59,658 bases of DNA from Pseudopyrenochaeta lycopersici (GCA_003313425.1 NHZP01000115.1:1-59658); one strand, 5' to 3'; numbered from the stretch's first letter, positions 1 to 11,129 are shown. The notes: generated from the letters alone by a model not told the origin. Translations and numbers: made by a program.

Positions 1-842
1 ATTACTGCTGGTAGGAAGTTACAGAGCCGCTGGTGCCGAGTAAAGCAGATGATTGAGAGGATCGATATAATGCGAGAACGAATATGGCTGATAGGGGTTT
101 TGCTGCTGTTTGAACACAGACGCCGCAGCAGATCCACGAGCAATGGTGCCTCACCAGTAACTTCGTCAAATACGATATCCTCGGTAAGCATCTCAAGATG
201 GGCACTAATACCACCCATAGCCTTCGCCTGATATTCTCCAAATATAGAATAGCTCTTAAGGTCCTCAATTTCACGTTCCAATGCAGCCATGTATCTCCCC
301 TCCACGTCAGATGGTAGGGCAATAGCGGAGAGGTGGTTGGTCAACCCAGGCGTCGACTCGAACGTCTTCACAAATGACAACCTATAACGAGACTTTTCCT
401 TCGTTCTACTAAGCAAATGTAAATAATCAGACATGCTGCCATGGCGTGAACCCCCATCATCGGCCTTGTAATGCACACTATTGATTGCACCTATATATTG
501 ACCTAACCTAGCCTCCTCCTTATCGCTTAACCCTGGGGTATCGCGTCTGCGTATTGAGGGAGTAGAAACTTGGTTTTTCGACCTAGGTGGACGTCCACAT
601 CTACGGTGTGATAGTCCAGAGGAAGTATTATGAGAATTTGATGGTACTATAGGGGTCGACTGCGATGATGAAGGAGGCACTGGCGTCACGGGCGATGGTG
701 AGGCTAGATACTCCCCTATGCCTATTACTATAAGTTTACAATACGCACAGCTATAAATACCAGATAAACAAGCAGTAGCGACCTCACTGAGTATGTGCAG
801 GCCGGTTGGCGGGCGGGTGGGTGTATCGTGCGGGGCATCCAT
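1..842 (-). CDS. 5' part of an uncharacterised gene, cut by the left edge
   Basis: Reading the minus strand from an ATG at 842 gives about 280 codons without a stop, running off the window at position 1. In order there is a Cys pair (SCAYCK, residue about 40), a Ser/Pro/Thr-rich stretch, an AT-hook-like GRPPRSK, a predicted helical part (SDYLHLLSRTKEKSRY), and a conserved-looking end with SISHIRSRI-like and ILSIICFTRHQR motifs. The end resembles, from memory, the segment that precedes DUF6589 in fungal transposon-associated proteins, but this is a weak recollection. The frame upstream of the ATG is open back to a TAG near position 950, so a slightly longer 5' end is possible. No function is claimed. 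Length of open frame and composition make it likely to be real. Confidence 0.5.
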   Translation of the reverse strand, partial: MDAPHDTPTRPPTGLHILSEVATACLSGIYSCAYCKLIVIGIGEYLASPSPVTPVPPSSSQSTPIVPSNSHNTSSGLSHRRCGRPPRSKNQVSTPSIRRRDTPGLSDKEEARLGQYIGAINSVHYKADDGGSRHGSMSDYLHLLSRTKEKSRYRLSFVKTFESTPGLTNHLSAIALPSDVEGRYMAALEREIEDLKSYSIFGEYQAKAMGGISAHLEMLTEDIVFDEVTGEAPLLVDLLRRLCSNSSKTPISHIRSRIISILSIICFTRHQRLCNFLPAV

Positions 843-2225
843 CGGACTAGGGCGCTCCCGAAACGACGTTTCCACAATCGAGATATCTCGCCTAGCGCAC
901 ACTGTAGAATCGTAACAATTATCAAAAAATACACTTATGCTATACTACAATTGATTGCCGTTATCAGAGGTATAGATTTACTAACTGGTTGTGGAGAAAT
1001 ATGTGCAAGTAACTCGAACTTTGGGTTAGAATGGGCGCTCCGAACGCGAAAAATATTAAACCGGGTACCAGACGTTTCCCGAGGGGTCCCGTCTTGGCGC
1101 GTGCGCAGGGCTATCCCCGAATAGGTAACGTCGCGTGAAAACCAGATGTCGCAGGCCAAGGCATCATCTCAGGGAACCTGAGGAAGAACTGCATTAGTAA
1201 TCTTGCCATATAATCTCAGACGTGCGGGGTCAGGTTTATAAGACAAAGACACAATACACACACAATACAACTTTTCTGCTCATTATCAATTATTTTGACT
1301 TCTCATCATTTTAGCACGTCCAGTGCGACACCAGACTATCATCTCAGGGAGCCTGAGGAAGAAACTGCATTAGTAATCTTGTGTCGCACGCCAGGATGGA
1401 CTGCATTACTAAGCTTGCCGTGCGGTTCCTGTAGATAGCCAGGCTAGGGTGCAACCAAGAACAATACACCAATCTTTCACAATATGAGACCACTCACCCA
1501 AGCACTCAAAAGTGCGACAAGAGCCTTACTTCCTAACTGTACAGTAAATCTAAAAGCGGGATAGCTGTAATTTAGCAATGCATGGCGCACACCCTTGTAG
1601 CGCTAAACAGGACCTTTACCTTTAATAGTTTAGCCCCAAGCAACGGTACATGCTAGACGGTACCGGCGGCTTATGTACTCCAGAGCCTGATTTTCGCCAC
1701 CTGTAGCTCAGTCTTTCCCAGTCAATGATTTTCTTCCCACGTTCCCAATGAATTCAGTATATCTCGACAAGAGTGTAGCCGGAGCGGGTCGGCCGTCCTC
1801 CCTGCTAGCGTAATCAACGTGATTGTACACTTCTCAAGATATAAGCATATTCAGCCTAGTTACTTGCAAATTCGCCTCCTGCTGAAGCTTGAATGCTGCA
1901 TGTCAGCTTTACTGCGCCACACTGTGGGCTGTGCAATCAGCCAGGCCGTACCCCGCCTCGAGCTGAGCTTGTTCAACGTATGAGCTTTCTATACAAGATT
2001 GCAGCATCTAATACCTAAGCTGCCTTAAAAAATGGGTTCGGTGATAAATTCTCGAAATACTCAATTTTGTATGAGAGCCTAACGTTTCTTGGTGCGCGTT
2101 GTCTTGCGCAGTTGCTAAGGTTGGCTTCTCAATGCATACAACAAAATCGCAGCCTAAAACCCCTATACTATTTCAATCCGGCATCCACTATCCGACATCT
2201 CAAATTCAAAAGAATTGCATAAGAA
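843..2225. other. intergenic region with a short duplicated block
   Basis: No convincing gene on either strand. A block of about 42 bp at 1163-1204 (core CTGAGGAAGAACTGCATTAG) recurs at 1340-1381 with a few changes, and a weaker third version (GGACTGCATTACTAAGCTTG) follows at about 1397. The rest is AT-rich, and the last part would be the promoter of the gene starting at 2226. Confidence 0.5.
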
Positions 2226-5200
2226 ATGGGGATGATTCTGGATACTGGGATTTCCATTGCGTATGAGCCTAAAGACCGCCCTCCGGTCGTGGAGTGAGTA
2301 CTTCGCCTTTGAACCACGGCTTCTGACTGGGAATTAATAAAAATCGACCAGTATCATATTCATTCATGGGTTACATGGCCACCCATATAAGACATGGGCC
2401 AACTCCACGATTCCGAAGGTGTCTACTTCACTGGCATCGTCCCACACTGAGGCGCCCAAGGACGACGAAGAGGGAAACAAGAATCCCTTGCGCGGTGTAA
2501 TTTCCTGGGTTTCAAGGAAATCCTCAAAGAAAACTGTGCTGAAAGTCAAAACAAGGCCAGCCCTTGCTAAGCTTACGCAGAGCAATAATGGCAAATTCAC
2601 ATCTGTATTCTGGCCCGCTGATCTGCTCCCTAGGGAATGCCCCAATGCGCGCATTCTCATGTACGGATACGACACCAAGATCACAAAGTACATGACTGGT
2701 GGGACGAATAAGAACAGCATTTTCTCGCATAGCAGGGACCTCCTTTTTGCGCTATGTAGAGAAAGGATGCTTGACCGTCCCTTGATATTCATTGCTCATA
2801 GCCTTGGCGGAATCATTGTTAAAGAGGCCGGTCAAGCCCAGCTTGCAAAGTTATATCCTTTACTTACTATGAGTAGATGCTCGCGAGATCATCATCATCG
2901 ATGGAAACGGAACTTAAAAATATCGTCAATTCCACCTCGGCAGTGATCTTTCTGGGGACTCCCCACCGAGGCAGCCCGGATCTTGCGGCGCTTGGCGAAT
3001 GGGCGCGATCGGTCGTCAGCGCTTTACGCATGGAGACAACGTCCTCCATCCTTGACGCTCTAGGTCTTAAGACCGCTGATCTAGAACGGGCACAGGAAGA
3101 ATTCTCCGGGCTCTGGCAGAAATACGACTTTCGAGTTAAAACCTTCCGAGAAGGTTATGGTCTGACAGGAGTCAATCTCGGCGTACTTGGGAATAAGGTG
3201 GTCCCTGACTATTCCTCATTAATTGGGGACCAGCGTGAACATGCAGAGACCATCGAAGCGAATCATATGGAAATGTGTCAGTTTGCTGAAGCTGACCACC
3301 CAAATTACCGCAAAGTCGCTGGAGAGCTTCGTTCGATATACCTCTCAATTGTGGAATTGAATGCACACGGGCTCCATCAATGTGGGCGTATACAACGGCA
3401 CGGGTTAATGGGTAGTGCAGCTACCTCGACCAAAATACGAGAAAAAGCCACTGTGGATGAACTCAACGATAGGGAGTGGGCTTGCCTCTGGTCTTTGTGG
3501 TTTCCGAGCATGGATACTCGTTCCCAGAATCTCGAGAAGCCAGCCCAGCATACATGTCTTTGGCTTCTCAACCATGAGGTATATCAAGACTGGTACAATG
3601 ACCGGAACCTAAGCAAGCACTTTGGCCTTCTTTGGCTAAAGGGGAAGCCAGGCGCGGGGAAATCAGTTTTAATGAAGGAGGCTTTCCGCCGGGCCGCGCT
3701 AAAGCAAGAAGACTCTGACTACTGGACCGCGGCGTTCTTTTTTAATGGCAAAGGAGATGAGTTGGAACACTCACCTGTTGGTCTTTTCCGCTCATTGTTG
3801 CATCAGCTTTTACCCAGACATCGAGAGCATCTCCGAAGGCTCAGTAAGATCTGGGACGAGAAGAAACTGCATTCAGGGGACCCTGGAGTACCAACTGCCC
3901 CTTGGCGAGAAGCGGAACTCAGGTCCTTCTTTCAGTCAGCTTTTACTCAACAGCCAGCCAAAAGAATGCTCATTTTCATAGATGCTCTTGATGAATGCGA
4001 TAGTAAGAGCATACAATCCCAAGCCCACTTCTGGCGGGAAATCACCAAATTGGCTTATACAGCAGGGGTTCATCTGAATGTCTGCATGTCCAGCAGGCAC
4101 TTCCCCCATATCACTGTTAGCGATTGTGCAGAAATCGTGGTGGAGAATCACAATGGTCAGGATATTGCGATATATGTAGAGCAGAAGTTTAAGCTTAGCA
4201 TTGCGACCAGCGAACCGCAGTGGGGGCTATTGAGAGATGTCGTCTTGGGAAAATCCGCCGGTGTGTTTCTTTGGGTAGTTCTGGTGGTGGAAGAACTGCT
4301 CAGGAAATGGGATGACGGGAAGAGTTTGCGATACTTGCAGAAGCAGCTGGACGTTATACCAGAAGAGCTTGCAGGGTTATTCTCCCAGATGTTTAGATCT
4401 CTCGACCCAGAGACAAGATTAATAGCCGTTCGACTCTTCCAGTGGGCTATTTTAGCAGTCAAACCCCTTCGTCTGCATGAGTGGCACCACATATTGGCGT
4501 TCATCAGGCAACCAACACCCACGTCCCTGCATGAGTGGCGCTTATCGGATGACTTCACTAAGGACGACAACCAGCTTGAAAGACAGATCAAGAGTATTTC
4601 GAGAGGCCTGATTGAGGTGCAGGCTAGGGTAGATGAGTCTCGGGGATTTGCCCTTGAAACAATGTCCGTGCGTGCTGGAGCGGGATCCCTCGACCCCGAA
4701 CAAGGCGAAACCCGGATCGTTCAAGCTATACACGAGTCTGTGCGCGACTTCTTCTTAAGATGTAATGGTTTCTCTATGCTCGACCCTTGCCTTGAATCCG
4801 ATCCTATCGGCAATGGCCATGTCTCAATAATGGCTACATGTCTGGACTATCTCAATATCACTGAATTAGACGCTCTAGTTCAGGAGCGGATCCGAGCAGA
4901 GCATCACTGGAAGGTTCAAACGACAGGAAAAATACCGTCAACAGCTAATTCCTGTTTGTCTTGTCGTTCTTCGTCTTTACGTTGCACGGATAAACCTGGA
5001 TATGAGTGGTCTACGGATATCAAGCGATGCGAGGCTCCTCCAGATCCCGCTCCAATACTCAATCCAGATACATACCCCGCAGCAGGAATTCGGCGCCACG
5101 GACGATATTGCTCGAGGCAATGCTCTAGCCTGCATTGCGAAATTGCTACCCGAAAGTATTACGAGAGAATCCCATCGCCGCCCAGGAGAGGGAGAAGGAG

Positions 5201-6731
5201 CGGGCGAGAAGAGACCTCTGTTTTCGAGGCGCTCCAGAAATTATCTGTCTCAGGTGCAAAACTCGACATCACTCAATGGATAGAAGAGAACCAGTTCATT
5301 GCTAACGAGACTTCCCCGGACGACTCCGCACACAATTCAGCAACGCAACTCTCTGTTACAGGTCAGTCCCAAGTGTTAGTTGATTACCCCGCCCTCCTCT
5401 CTTACGCTACCTTCGAGTTGTTTACCCATGCTCGGCTTGCCGAGGAGGAAGGCACAGATCCGAGTTTAATAATTCGTCGCCTGAGGGAGACTGGAACTTG
5501 GGTTCGCTGGGTGGCACTCAGAGAAGACGTAGCTCAAGGGATTGAGCTCCGTAACTACGCTGCTGACCGACATCTCGCGACATGGGTCAGTGTTATCTCC
5601 GGCAGTCCAAATGGCATCGGCTATTTCCGGGAGGGGCACGATGGCTATTTGACGGACAATGAACGGAGAACTGTTTTTGCAACACCTGACGATATCGACG
5701 TCCCTGAAAATCCAGTCGCGCCTCAAGTATGGCTTTTTCCAGACAAGACCAGAACCCGTGCGGAAACACAGATAAAATTTCAACTGATATTTGATCCACT
5801 GGATGAGAGATTCGAATATATTCATTTCCCGCGCAAGATGCTTGCCAAACCCAACCATCTGGCAACTCCAAAAGAGAGGAAGGAACTCGATGAAAAGGGC
5901 AAATCGCTTTACTTAGACATGTCTCTCGTGTGTGCTACTGCAGTAGAGCAGCAGGATCGCCTTGACCAAGCATTGCGGCGTGCAAGGGGCGATGAAGCCG
6001 TCCCCAGAAGGCCTGCGGGCATTGCAATATCGGAAATCAATAAGGAAGATCCTGTACATCCTGAAAACGGCGGCGAAATTCTGATTTGCGAGGGATGCAA
6101 GGAGCGGGAACGTAAACGTTACAACCGCAAAAAGAAGAGAGGCAAGGATGACGAAGAATGGTTGTCTTACGAGGACGATCGCGTCATTGTGATCAACGAA
6201 AAGGAGTTCAAGAAATGGAGGAATGTCGAGCGTATGACCGAATGTGATCAGCATTTCTCTGCGTATGCCAAGCAGGTGGAATTCGCCATGCGTATTGCCT
6301 GCTACTGTCGTCATCAAGAAGAAAAGACTCCTGTTGGATATCGCATTATTTTCACATTTAAAGACTCTGCGGGGCGCCTATTCATACAGCACAAATCTGA
6401 GATCTTCCAGATTACCGACGACCATAAAAACAGAGAAGTCGGCCCCGGAGCGAGTTCCTATCCTCTTTACCCACCTCAGCCATATCCTCAACCGCAGGTT
6501 CCTTGTCCATCCCCAGCGGTTCCGATTGGGTCTTCTTTCGACAACAAATATCCTCAACCTGAATGCCAATATAGGCTCCGAAGTAGAGCAGGAAGTATTG
6601 CAAGTTTTAGTTCCGCGAGTAGCCATAGAGGAGACTTGGAGGACAGCTATGAGGATCTATTCACAGCAGAAAATAGTATCCGCCGTGAAAGAGGGAGGAG
6701 ACACGTTAATTACATTGTTGATGAGGATTAG
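2226..6731 (+). CDS. NLR-like protein: alpha/beta-hydrolase, NACHT NTPase and Spt23/Mga2-like C-terminus
   Basis: Three-exon model: 2226-2293, 2352-about 2817, 2877-6731, about 1462 aa. The ATG at 2226 sits in AGAAATGG. Intron 1 (GTGAGT...CTGAC...CAG) joins in frame to give VVDIIFIHGLHGHPYKTW, the usual start of the serine-esterase-like domain of fungal NLRs. The nucleophile motif AHSLGG is at residues 171-176 and GTPHRGS at about 205. Intron 2 is uncertain: GTTAAA at 2818 to TAG at 2876 keeps frame, but a nearby GC donor would keep the usual VKE residues. The NACHT domain has Walker A GKPGAGKS (434-441) and Walker B LIFIDALDE (543-551). A Cys-rich linker follows at about 690-770. Residues about 1126-1362 carry ETQIKFQLIF, GCKERERKRYNRKKK, ACYCRHQEE and ITDDHK, which match the conserved DNA-binding region of Spt23/Mga2; no IPT, ankyrin or membrane segment follows. 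Such NLRs act as intracellular sensors in non-self response; a regulatory role for the tail is inference. Confidence 0.85.
2294..2351 (+). other. intron 1 of the NACHT gene
   Basis: 58 nt, donor GTGAGT, branch-like CTGAC at about 2323, acceptor ACCAG. Exon 1 leaves two bases (GA) that complete a GAT codon with the first base of exon 2, which puts the canonical DIIFIHGL motif in frame. Confidence 0.8.
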
Positions 6732-7524
6732 ATAGCAGGAACGGCCAGGCTGAGGCAGAGAGCTGAATGCGCACATTGTTTGCCACGCCCGCTCGCCCAG
6801 CCCGGCCACCCTGATTAGTCCTAGGAATATCTTGAACCAGTTTTCACCAGCAAGGAGAGTGGTAGAACTGCTCCAGCTTCTAGATATTAGGGTTGAAGGA
6901 TGAAAAAATGTTGAAAAAATGATCACCAGCGGTCTAACGGCGTGTTTTGAGGGTGAGACATCTACAAGCCAACGTCGCGCGGGTTGCCGAGTACATCTCT
7001 TGGCCAGAAAAACATCATTTCTCTGTCCCCTCCTTTCGTCTAATAGTCCAGGCTCCCGGTGTTTGTGTTCCGGAAATATGTGAAAGAGGCCGGAGATTGG
7101 TGGCTCATCGCTTTTGGAGGCTTTCGAGGGAGATAGAGCACGCCCGGAGGGGGCATCGAGCTTACTTCGCCTTGTACGTCTAAGTGTCCTTTAGGTGTCT
7201 CTAGAGACAGTGGACAAGGAAAACGATAGCTCAAGTGAGTTCGAGCTATTACTATCGAGCGATGCCACTTGTCGAAACGTACTTAATCGTAGGGATTACT
7301 TAGAGCAGTGAACCCGACATCTGTTACTAGAGTTGGGGCTTCCGCAGCCGTCGCTATTGAGGATGAGCTATATGGCCCTTAATACAAAGTCTGGTGGGTT
7401 TAGATGAGGCAGTGTGTGGCTGCTTAGGTGGCTCCACCTCAAAGATCTATTAGCCTAGTCTGGTCACCCTGTAAGCCTTGCTACATATTGAATATCGCTG
7501 AAGTCGTAGAGACTTACGTGGGAG
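6732..7524. other. intergenic region
   Basis: Only short, unsupported open frames. It ends directly at the left terminal repeat of the hAT element. No half of the Zn2Cys6 gene that abuts the other end of that element could be found here. Confidence 0.5.
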
Positions 7525-7543
7525 CAGACATGGTAATACTAGT
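7525..7543 (+). repeat. left terminal inverted repeat of the 7525-10163 hAT
   Basis: CAGACATGGTAATACTAGT, exact inverted match to 10145-10163; starts with CAG as many hAT ends do. Confidence 0.85.
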
Positions 7544-7710
7544 ATATCAGTTCCAAAATGCTTATCCTGATATACTAGTATTACCGAAATCCTTATACTA
7601 GTATACTAGTATATCATTTCTGATATCCTGATATCCTTGGCATTTTCTAGTGTCCAGCTACAGGAGACAAATCGCCGTACAAATCGCGATTAAATCGATT
7701 AACCTCTCCA

Positions 7711-9951
7711 CTATGCTACATCGATATCCATGTTATCAACTGCGTCCTCATGCAAAACCACACCCCCAGTCCTGATATGGCGGTTGCGCAGCCAGTTGCC
7801 GATGCATTCAATGAGCTCAATGTTATCACAAGTCAGTCTCGATCTATCCCATCGTGTGGTTCGTCGAGCACCTGAGAACGTACGCTCTGGCTCTGCGGAT
7901 TCCGGTGGAATCGAAAGTATGTCCACAGCCATGCGGTGAAGTCGTGGATATCGCCGTCTTCGCTCCGGTTGACACCACCATTCTAGTGCTGTACTGCCAT
8001 GAAGGTCGACTGGATCCTCTCTAATAAAAGCATCGAATGTATCTCTATCCGTGGATACGGTGGTTTTCGGCTGTGTGCGTTGCTTTAACCGCTCAAGTGG
8101 TGTCACCGCGGACTGTACAACAGCAGGAGCGGCAGGAATAGAGACCTCCTCCGGAAGGACGAAGTCCTTGTACTCACTCTCCCATACCTGCTGTGCTCTG
8201 CCGATTGCAGCGGCGTGCCACTCAGTTGGCCAGTTCTCTTCGAGGTAGGCCAGTCGCCTCGAGGGATCGAGGAGAAGGGCGGCAGTATATACAGGTGCTT
8301 CGTCCGTTAAGGCATAGTATTTATCAAGAACAAACCAGCCCATGTCAATGGCATGTAGCATACAAGGGTCAGGCTCGGGGCCATCTGGTGAGTGTTTCAA
8401 CTTTGTGTCTTCGTAGTGCTGCAGGATCGCATCCATTAGCTGAAGCACCTCTGCAACAGATGCATGGTCCCTTTCGGCATCCCGAGTGGCTTCGTCAAAG
8501 ACTTGAAGAAATATCTGGGTTCTCTCCAATAACACCCAATCCGAGGTATCTAGCATATTTTCGCCAAGATCGTGGTCATATTGAGTAAAGAAGCGGTTGA
8601 TCTGTGCCTTCTTCTTGATGGCGTTGTTTATGACTTTGTACCACGACGACCAGCGTGTGGTATTATCCGTGCCAAGTTCAAGACCCACGGCATCTCTCCA
8701 CATATCAGAATGAAGTGAGGAGAGATCCAGCCATACAGCAATGGTGTGAAGCTTTCTGAGCGGCGCAATACCTTCCCACCCGCTGCATTTATCGGCGCTG
8801 GCTGTGTCCGTGGTAGTTCGCTGTGATCTATTGTCACCTCTTTGAGAGGACGTCGACGGCGCTGTTAATTGTGCCGACAGTCTCTCAATATCCTTGTTAT
8901 CGGCGACGGACTCGGCAGCTGCGATGGCTGCCGCAAGAGCTTCTTTTGAACGTGCGAGAAGGAAGGCTTGAAGGGACAGGTTGATAATATGTCCTATGCA
9001 GCGGACTCGGCGATGTACGGCGTCAAATGTGACATTATGTTCGTCCCTTAGTGTTGCAGATACTGCCCGTAAACAGGTGTCGTTCGAAGTGGCATTGTCC
9101 GCAGTATGGTAGCCGAGGCGATGGGTAATTCTGTACATCTCGAAGTATTCCATGATGATTGCAGCCTGCGTAGAACCACTATGAGAATACCGGCACTCCG
9201 CGAGTCCGAGAAGAGCTTTTCGAAGGTTGTAGTCAGCATCAAGCCATTGTACGCAAATAGCGAGCATTGAATGTTTGTGTGGCGACGTCCAGAGGTCAGT
9301 GCTAAAATGAATCATAGACATTGTTGTTTGCAGGGACTCCTTCAATTGATCACTATAGAGCGAATAATTAGCTTTCAGATGCCGCATAAGCATAGGGCGA
9401 TTGCTAAGCAGCATGTCTTCGATGTTCGGATTACATGCGAGGGCAAACTCCTTAATGGCACCATATTCAATCGCCGAAAAAGGTAATCGATGAACCGTAA
9501 AGAGCGATATTAGCGCCTCGATATAGCGTTGATGATTAAACGCCCTTCTGAGAGTGGCTTCTTCGCCCCGAGGCACCATATATCCAAGAATGTTGGGTGT
9601 TGAGGCTGTGGATGAAGCCGTGGATGCGATTCTGCGTGATGGAAGCCGTTTCGGGTTCACGATGGTGATGCCATGGAGTCTAGCATGTTTGACGCAGTTG
9701 CCCCTACCACCGTTGCTCCATTTGCAGCCTGGAGATAGACAGACATAGAGCACGGCCCCGCTTGTTCTGCGTAGTCTGAGTTCGGCATTTGTGTATGCAG
9801 GACGAGATACGGCATGTGCGGATGGGTCCGGATATGTCCTCCTAAAAACGGTTTCGAATTTCTCGAGTCGTGCGGTCGCTGTGTTCGAAGTAGAAGGCGG
9901 GTATCTTGGCTGTGATGACGATAATTGAGACGTGCTAGACTCCGAGTCCAT
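7711..9951 (-). CDS. hAT transposase
   Basis: Single uninterrupted frame; the ATG at 9951 (MDSESSTSQ) gives 746 aa and is preferred over an in-frame upstream start at 10047 that would add a low-complexity leader. The N-terminus has a zinc-finger-like CxxxxxCKW...CVKHARLHG. The RNase H-like core has HFSTDLWTSPHKHS, ALLGLAECRYSHSGS and TADNATSNDTCLRAV. The C-terminus has the hAT dimerisation motif ALEWWCQPE...YPRLHRMAVDILSIPP followed by SAEPERTFSGARR. It would bind the terminal repeats and cut and paste the element. No stop or frameshift is visible, so the protein may still be functional. It is related to, but clearly different from, the transposase at 11294-13595. Confidence 0.9.
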   Translation of the reverse strand: MDSESSTSQLSSSQPRYPPSTSNTATARLEKFETVFRRTYPDPSAHAVSRPAYTNAELRLRRTSGAVLYVCLSPGCKWSNGGRGNCVKHARLHGITIVNPKRLPSRRIASTASSTASTPNILGYMVPRGEEATLRRAFNHQRYIEALISLFTVHRLPFSAIEYGAIKEFALACNPNIEDMLLSNRPMLMRHLKANYSLYSDQLKESLQTTMSMIHFSTDLWTSPHKHSMLAICVQWLDADYNLRKALLGLAECRYSHSGSTQAAIIMEYFEMYRITHRLGYHTADNATSNDTCLRAVSATLRDEHNVTFDAVHRRVRCIGHIINLSLQAFLLARSKEALAAAIAAAESVADNKDIERLSAQLTAPSTSSQRGDNRSQRTTTDTASADKCSGWEGIAPLRKLHTIAVWLDLSSLHSDMWRDAVGLELGTDNTTRWSSWYKVINNAIKKKAQINRFFTQYDHDLGENMLDTSDWVLLERTQIFLQVFDEATRDAERDHASVAEVLQLMDAILQHYEDTKLKHSPDGPEPDPCMLHAIDMGWFVLDKYYALTDEAPVYTAALLLDPSRRLAYLEENWPTEWHAAAIGRAQQVWESEYKDFVLPEEVSIPAAPAVVQSAVTPLERLKQRTQPKTTVSTDRDTFDAFIREDPVDLHGSTALEWWCQPERRRRYPRLHRMAVDILSIPPESAEPERTFSGARRTTRWDRSRLTCDNIELIECIGNWLRNRHIRTGGVVLHEDAVDNMDIDVA

Positions 9952-10144
9952 AATAAGGGTTATTCGATATTGATTTTGAGAGATACACGAACATGTGGAG
10001 TGTTCAGGACGGAGATATAGAGATTTTCGGGGTCGAAACAATGCCAAGGCTGTTATACTAGTATTGGACTAGTCCAAGGATTAAGGTAATCCTGATATAC
10101 TAGTATAAGTAATACTAGTATATCAGGATATCAGGATTACATGG

Positions 10145-10163
10145 ACTAGTATTACCATGTCTG
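10145..10163 (-). repeat. right terminal inverted repeat of the 7525-10163 hAT
   Basis: Exact complement of 7525-7543. The next base begins coding sequence of a broken Zn2Cys6 regulator. Confidence 0.85.
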
Positions 10164-10692
10164 GTACCAATTGTACACGAGTTGGCTTTATTTGTGAAGG
10201 CTATGCTAACAGAACGTACTGGCCGAAAAAGGGAATCACAAAGCCTCCACCACCCACACAGGCAAAGGAGCAGATCGCTGCAGTCTACAATCGGTGTCCG
10301 ATTTGCACTCAGATCCACATACCGCTCTGTGGAACTGCTCACGGCACTCACACGGCATGCACAGCAGCAACTCCAATAGGCCATAGTGGCGCTCGCGGAC
10401 TGTCCATCGCCACTGAAGAACATGAGCTTAACTCAGCAGTGGCTAGCAACTGTGGTGACAGTGACGGGAGTGAGCAAGCGCCACCACCTCTGCCGAGAGT
10501 CTCGTTCCCTCCTGAATATATATCGCCGTAGGCCCAAGCTCCGGACAACCCAGTCCATGAGAGGAACGCGACGCAAGGTCAGCCTGTATCTCGCTCTCAA
10601 GAGCCACCACATCAACAGCACACTCCACAACTGTACTATCACACGCCACAAAGCCTGAGCCAGGTGGTTGCCCATACCCCATCACCAGTCAT
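10164..10692 (+). pseudogene. fragment of a Zn2Cys6 fungal transcription factor, cut by the hAT element
   Basis: The frame starting directly at the hAT end reads TNCTRVGFICEGYANRTYWP, the second half of a Zn2Cys6 binuclear cluster. It continues through a Pro/Gln-rich part to a GTAAGT donor at 10693. One in-frame TAG at 10529-10531 interrupts it, with the same frame open on both sides (ISP*AQAPDNP), consistent with CAG to TAG. The first half of the cluster is missing because the hAT element stands in its place. DNA-binding regulators of this type usually control nearby or pathway genes; this copy is dead. Confidence 0.65.
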
Positions 10693-10774
10693 GTAAGTCA
10701 TTCTCAAGTCACCGTGGATATCCAGTCTGTCTTATCCGGGATCTCCTCTCTCTGGTTGAGTGTCGCGTGTGCCT

Positions 10775-11068
10775 TCAGAAATCCCTGTAATTGTCAATCC
10801 GCTCACGTTGTTTTATCATCAGCAATCCCTCATCAGAAGAATCATCGTCGCTTTGAGCAGACCACTCTGTCTCTGCATCTTCAAGATCTACCGCTCTGAA
10901 CTGTTCAACCTTTTCGTTAAACCGAAGAAGTTTGCCTTCGCCTTGGTCGAGGGTTCGTAAGCCTGGCGCGCGAGGAAAGAAACAATCTGTGGCTTCTTCG
11001 CTATATGTACCTCCATGTTGTATTTGTACTTTGCCAGCCTGCTTCAGTACATGCAAATCTGGCACCAA
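10775..11068 (-). pseudogene. possible acidic C-terminal gene tail, origin unknown
   Basis: A 97-codon frame with a charged, serine/aspartate-rich end (AQSDDDSSDEGLLMIKQRER). An in-frame TGA lies just upstream of the first codon, and the frame upstream of that is open to near the hAT insertion at 11138. It overlaps, on the other strand, the area where a next exon of the Zn2Cys6 gene would be. It could be the damaged end of an unrelated gene or chance. Confidence 0.25.
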
Positions 11069-11129
11069 TTTCTGCTGGAGTCATGGCCTTAACAAAGTCA
11101 AACCTACCAGATCCTTGTCAGAATGACGA

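Larger units (their letters stand above)
7525..10163 (-). mobile_element. hAT-family DNA transposon (copy without target duplication)
   Basis: A 2639-bp element bounded by 19-bp inverted repeats CAGACATGGTAATACTAGT (7525-7543, and its complement at 10145-10163). The subterminal parts are full of ATACTAGTATA and CCTGATATAC motifs in both orientations, typical of hAT ends. It holds one transposase gene on the minus strand. The flanking 8-mers (CGTGGGAG left, GTACCAAT right) do not match, so no target-site duplication is seen. Confidence 0.85.

Noticed and set aside
2364..2792. 142-codon minus-strand frame
   Set aside because: It lies opposite the hydrolase exon of the NLR gene, which has strong motif support; it is a mirror frame.
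2827..2876. GC-AG intron in the NLR gene that would keep the VKE residues
   Set aside because: It matches homologues better at protein level, but the donor context is poor; the GT-AG version at 2818 was kept with stated doubt.
7517..10171. 8-bp target duplication around the first hAT element
   Set aside because: Flanking 8-mers do not match, also when shifted by one or two bases.
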